Source: a candidate division Zixibacteria bacterium SM23_81 (GTDB lineage: Bacteria > SM23-81). Taken from it: DNA of 7,591 nt. Shown in pieces: positions 5,804 through 7,591 of the stretch. The stretch lies in the NCBI GenBank assembly GCA_001304015.1, contig LJUY01000081.1, positions 1 to 7,591 on the forward strand, written 5' to 3'. The position numbers and the translations under genes were made by a program. The notes below the pieces were generated by a model. That model worked only from the letters and a program-made list of their open reading frames with translations, was not told the origin of the DNA and made no database searches. Positions within the stretch are counted from its first letter, which is position 1. Every line of letters starts with the position of its first letter.

Positions 5804-6433
5804 TTAGAAAGAATATCCAACCATGAACGTCATCACTCCGTTCTTGACATCGGCTTTTGCCTCTGAGTTGTCGATTGTCGATAATCCCATCACATATCGG
5901 CCATCAACTGTGATGGCTGAGTGAGGGAGGCCAAAATCGACACCAGCGCCAAAAACGAGTCCGAAATCGGTGCTCTTCAGATCCTCGATGTCCGCTTCTT
6001 CTGTCTCGCCGGCGAGTTCAGCCTTGACTTTTCCGCGAAGGTTTATGCCCAAAGCGGGGCCAACAAAGAGGTTTGGCTTCACTGTTCCCTGGGTGGGAAT
6101 TGCTACTTTGGCCAAAACGGGAATTTCTAGATAGTCCAGGGTCCACGTGATTTCGAGAGTTTCGCCGAAGACCTCTTCGTCCCATGTGGCTCCTTTCATC
6201 GTGTAGAGCACTTCGGGCTGCAGGGCGATCATCTCGTTGAGGCTGTAGGTGACGAAGCCGCCCAGGCAAGATCCTATTTTGGAATTCGTTCCTTCTATGA
6301 CATCATCGCCGCTGAGGTTAGCCATATTGAGGCCAGCTTTAAAGCCGTATCCTGCGAACCCTTGTGCCGAAGCAGAGGAGAACAGCGCCAATATGAGCAC
6401 GAGGGCAAACAGCGTTGCGGTCAGTTGTTTCAT
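5804..6433 (-). CDS. Outer-membrane beta-barrel (porin-family) protein
   Basis: A 209-residue secreted protein. Residues 1-23 form a Sec signal peptide (MKQL, a Leu/Ala/Val core, then SASA before Q24). The mature part alternates polar and hydrophobic residues as in an eight-strand barrel: GYGFKAGLNMANLSGDD, GGFVTYSLNEMIALQPEVLYTMKG at about 58-81, LDYLEIPVLAKV, NLFVGPALGINL, FGLVFGAGVDF, a strand with DGRYVMGLS, and a C-terminal FMVGYSF ending in Phe, the usual signal for the Bam machinery. This pattern fits the OMP_b-brl_2 type (outer membrane protein beta-barrel domain) common in Bacteroidetes and related diderms. The acidic stretch ELAGETEEADIEDLKS is probably a loop. AAGGAGGG ends 5 nt before the ATG. 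A promoter lies at 6526-6555. The role is unknown; such barrels may be structural, adhesive or pores. Confidence 0.9.
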   Translation of the reverse strand: MKQLTATLFALVLILALFSSASAQGFAGYGFKAGLNMANLSGDDVIEGTNSKIGSCLGGFVTYSLNEMIALQPEVLYTMKGATWDEEVFGETLEITWTLDYLEIPVLAKVAIPTQGTVKPNLFVGPALGINLRGKVKAELAGETEEADIEDLKSTDFGLVFGAGVDFGLPHSAITVDGRYVMGLSTIDNSEAKADVKNGVMTFMVGYSF

Positions 6434-6525
6434 CGTAACCCTCCTTATCTACAGCTGCCAATGAAATGTCCATCCAGCGTAATGCTGGCACTATTGATGG
6501 GTAACTGCATACCAGATTTTAAGCT

Positions 6526-6555
6526 ATAATAGCCTCTAAGGGTTTGTTTTGTCAA
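6526..6555 (-). promoter_or_regulatory. Sigma-70 promoter of the barrel gene
   Basis: On the minus strand a perfect TTGACA (6550-6555) is followed after 18 bp by TATTAT (6526-6531, 5 of 6). The start would be near 6518, giving a leader of about 85 nt. The leader contains a small hairpin, CCAGC-GTAAT-GCTGG (6474-6488). This is the best promoter in the window. Confidence 0.65.
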
Positions 6556-6751
6556 GAGAAAAATTCGATAAGAGCGCTGGGGTGGACTCCAAAGCCAGGA
6601 TCCGCAGTTATCCTCGCCATTCTGTATTTGGCCATTTACCGAGACGCCTGTATATTCCCTTTGGCAGCCACAAGGCCTTTTCTGCACTACCCATCTTTTT
6701 TAGGGATCTGGGAATAGAACGAAAGAGCTGTTTCAGACGCTAGAGCAATGC

Positions 6752-6783
6752 AAAAGAAAAAGGCGACCCTACGATAGGTCGCC
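6752..6783 (-). terminator. Intrinsic terminator, minus strand
   Basis: A 7-bp stem GGCGACC/GGTCGCC (6762-6768 with 6777-6783) has an 8-nt loop that can close further through a bulge. Read on the minus strand it is followed at once by TTTTTCTTTT (6761-6752), nine T in ten. The plus-strand side has only a weak T-run. It ends some minus-strand transcript arriving from above 6784, either a long tail of the gene at 7167-7591 or a separate small RNA. Confidence 0.75.
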
Positions 6784-6870
6784 CGATAGATTGTTTTAAC
6801 TTGTGTAAACTCGACAAAAGCCTTGATCTAGAACGCTGGCAGGCGGAACCAGAGGAGCTCCCATACAAAG

Positions 6871-6923
6871 CCCGCATCAAGAGCGGGGGGTCGGCGGCGA
6901 GCCTGCTCCCAAGATGAGTAGGC
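6871..6923. other. Tandem hairpins in the intergenic region
   Basis: Two stem-loops stand 13 nt apart: CCCGC/GCGGG (6871-6875 with 6883-6887) and GCCTGCTC/GAGTAGGC (6901-6908 with 6916-6923, one G-T pair). Both have 7-nt loops, and both loops contain CAAGA on the plus strand. On that strand a T-run (CTTTTTCTT) starts 9 nt after the second stem, too far for a standard terminator. On the minus strand GCAGGC near 6901-6906 can instead pair with GCCTGC near 6839-6844. I recognise no known RNA family. Confidence 0.3.
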
Positions 6924-7166
6924 GAATGTGGTCTTTTTCTTATGGTGCTGTTTTTACATTATTGCGCAGGTCTTATTTTCTAATTCAGTGTTGATAGATT
7001 TGTGAGCTCTCCCCAGATAGCCCAAATCAAATAGCAACTTGGACGAAATGGAGTAAGTCATCCCCGGTTAGCTGATCAACCCGAAAAGCAAGGGATCAAA
7101 GAGAACATTTGGACGTAGATCCTAGCTAACAAGACAATTCTAGGTGTCTCAGAATAATCATTCCTG

Positions 7167-7591
7167 TCAGTAGAGGAAAGAAGCTAGTCCCAATACGATG
7201 TTGATTTTGGTGCCGCTCTCGGAGTCACCATCCTCTGGTTTCTGGCTGTCTATCTGATAACCGCCTTCTCCAAAAAGTCCTACGGTATTGGTAATCATAT
7301 TCATGAACCCAAAGCCAAAGTAGATCATGGTGCCTGAAGCACTAAAGTCTCCCCAGCCATAGTCCACAGCGCTGTGGATGTACTGAAATGCGGTGCCTAG
7401 ATATGGATAGACGGTTCCTTTCGCCGAGGCTCTGGGTTTGTGTCCTCCAATGAAGTAGGCCATACGAGGGCCAATACCCCAAGTCGTTTGACTGTAGTCT
7501 CCTTGAGAAGCATAGGCAAAAGTCAACCCCCCTCCAAGGGAAAAACCGGGAGTTGCAAAGACGTTAACGACGGGATTAAAAGAAATCATCG
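7167..7591 (-). CDS. Outer-membrane beta-barrel protein, 5' end outside window
   Basis: The minus frame is open from the right edge to TGA at 7167, giving about 141 residues of a C-terminal part. It shows barrel-like strands: FSLGGGLTFAYASQ, TTWGIGPRMAYFIGG, VYPYLGTAFQYI, GTMIYFGFGFMNMI, TVGLFGEGGYQI and a terminal INIVLGLASFLY ending in an aromatic residue, as Bam-dependent barrels do. The Met at 7589 is probably internal: no signal peptide is present and barrel strands begin at once, so the true start lies beyond the window. The acidic loop QKPEDGDSESG lies between the last two strands. It runs in the same direction as the barrel gene at 5804-6433 but is not clearly related in sequence. No terminator lies close to its stop; the nearest is at 6752-6783. 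Family is clear in type only; function unknown. Confidence 0.75.
   Translation of the reverse strand, partial: MISFNPVVNVFATPGFSLGGGLTFAYASQGDYSQTTWGIGPRMAYFIGGHKPRASAKGTVYPYLGTAFQYIHSAVDYGWGDFSASGTMIYFGFGFMNMITNTVGLFGEGGYQIDSQKPEDGDSESGTKINIVLGLASFLY

Larger units (their letters stand above)
6434..7166. other. Non-coding region between two barrel genes
   Basis: About 730 bp with no gene I can support on either strand. It holds the barrel-gene promoter and leader (6434-6555), a minus-strand terminator (6752-6783) and a hairpin cluster (6871-6923). Open frames at 6549-6743 (plus) and 6445-6687 (minus) lack an RBS and any protein-like pattern. From 6960 to 7166 I see only AT-rich sequence with a weak CCTAG/CTAGG inverted repeat near 7120-7143. 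Confidence 0.7.

Noticed and set aside
6549-6743. Small plus-strand frame of 64 codons beside the barrel promoter.
   Set aside because: No RBS or domain pattern, and its start overlaps the -35 box of the opposite-strand promoter.

Overview
The window reads as ordinary chromosomal DNA from a Gram-negative (diderm) bacterium. It encodes one lipoprotein with a signal peptide and lipobox, and two outer-membrane beta-barrel proteins, one complete with its signal peptide and one cut by the window edge. Shine-Dalgarno sites match AGGAGG well, and promoters are of the sigma-70 type. I cannot name the phylum: none of the proteins is a lineage marker I recognise. The unusual PurA and the barrel proteins would fit a poorly sampled candidate phylum, but that is only an impression. 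There are no transposases, phage genes, CRISPR arrays, rRNAs or convincing tRNAs.

Layout. Positions 1-1354 (minus) hold adenylosuccinate synthetase (purA), whose 3' end lies outside the window. Positions 1355-1847 form a divergent regulatory region with a candidate purA promoter, phased A-tracts, a perfect 18-bp palindrome and a candidate mutY promoter. Positions 1848-3613 (plus) hold mutY (adenine DNA glycosylase with an intact Nudix box) followed closely by a small NTF2-like lipoprotein gene. After a 250-bp gap, 3864-5669 (plus) holds a two-domain GNAT acetyltransferase and a 10-TM EamA/DMT exporter, 3 nt apart. A strong bidirectional terminator at 5743-5777 separates these from a convergent outer-membrane barrel gene (5804-6433, minus) that has a good promoter at 6526-6555. 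Positions 6434-7166 are non-coding, with one clear minus-strand terminator (6752-6783) and a cluster of hairpins. The C-terminal part of a second barrel gene (7167-7591, minus) runs off the right edge.

How the genes fit together. PurA makes adenylosuccinate for AMP synthesis. MutY removes adenine opposite 8-oxoguanine, and its Nudix domain may also act on oxidised nucleotides. The GNAT-exporter pair looks like a modify-and-export unit for a small molecule, but the substrate cannot be read from sequence. The barrels and the lipoprotein are envelope components of unknown role.

I found no dramatic new system. The points most worth a second look are the divergent PurA (GDTGKGK P-loop and a roughly 45-residue insertion), the MutY that combines a full Nudix box with a Y-S-H loop and has Asn at the Ser/Tyr position, the palindrome and phased A-tracts in front of purA, and the structured non-coding stretch between the two barrel genes.
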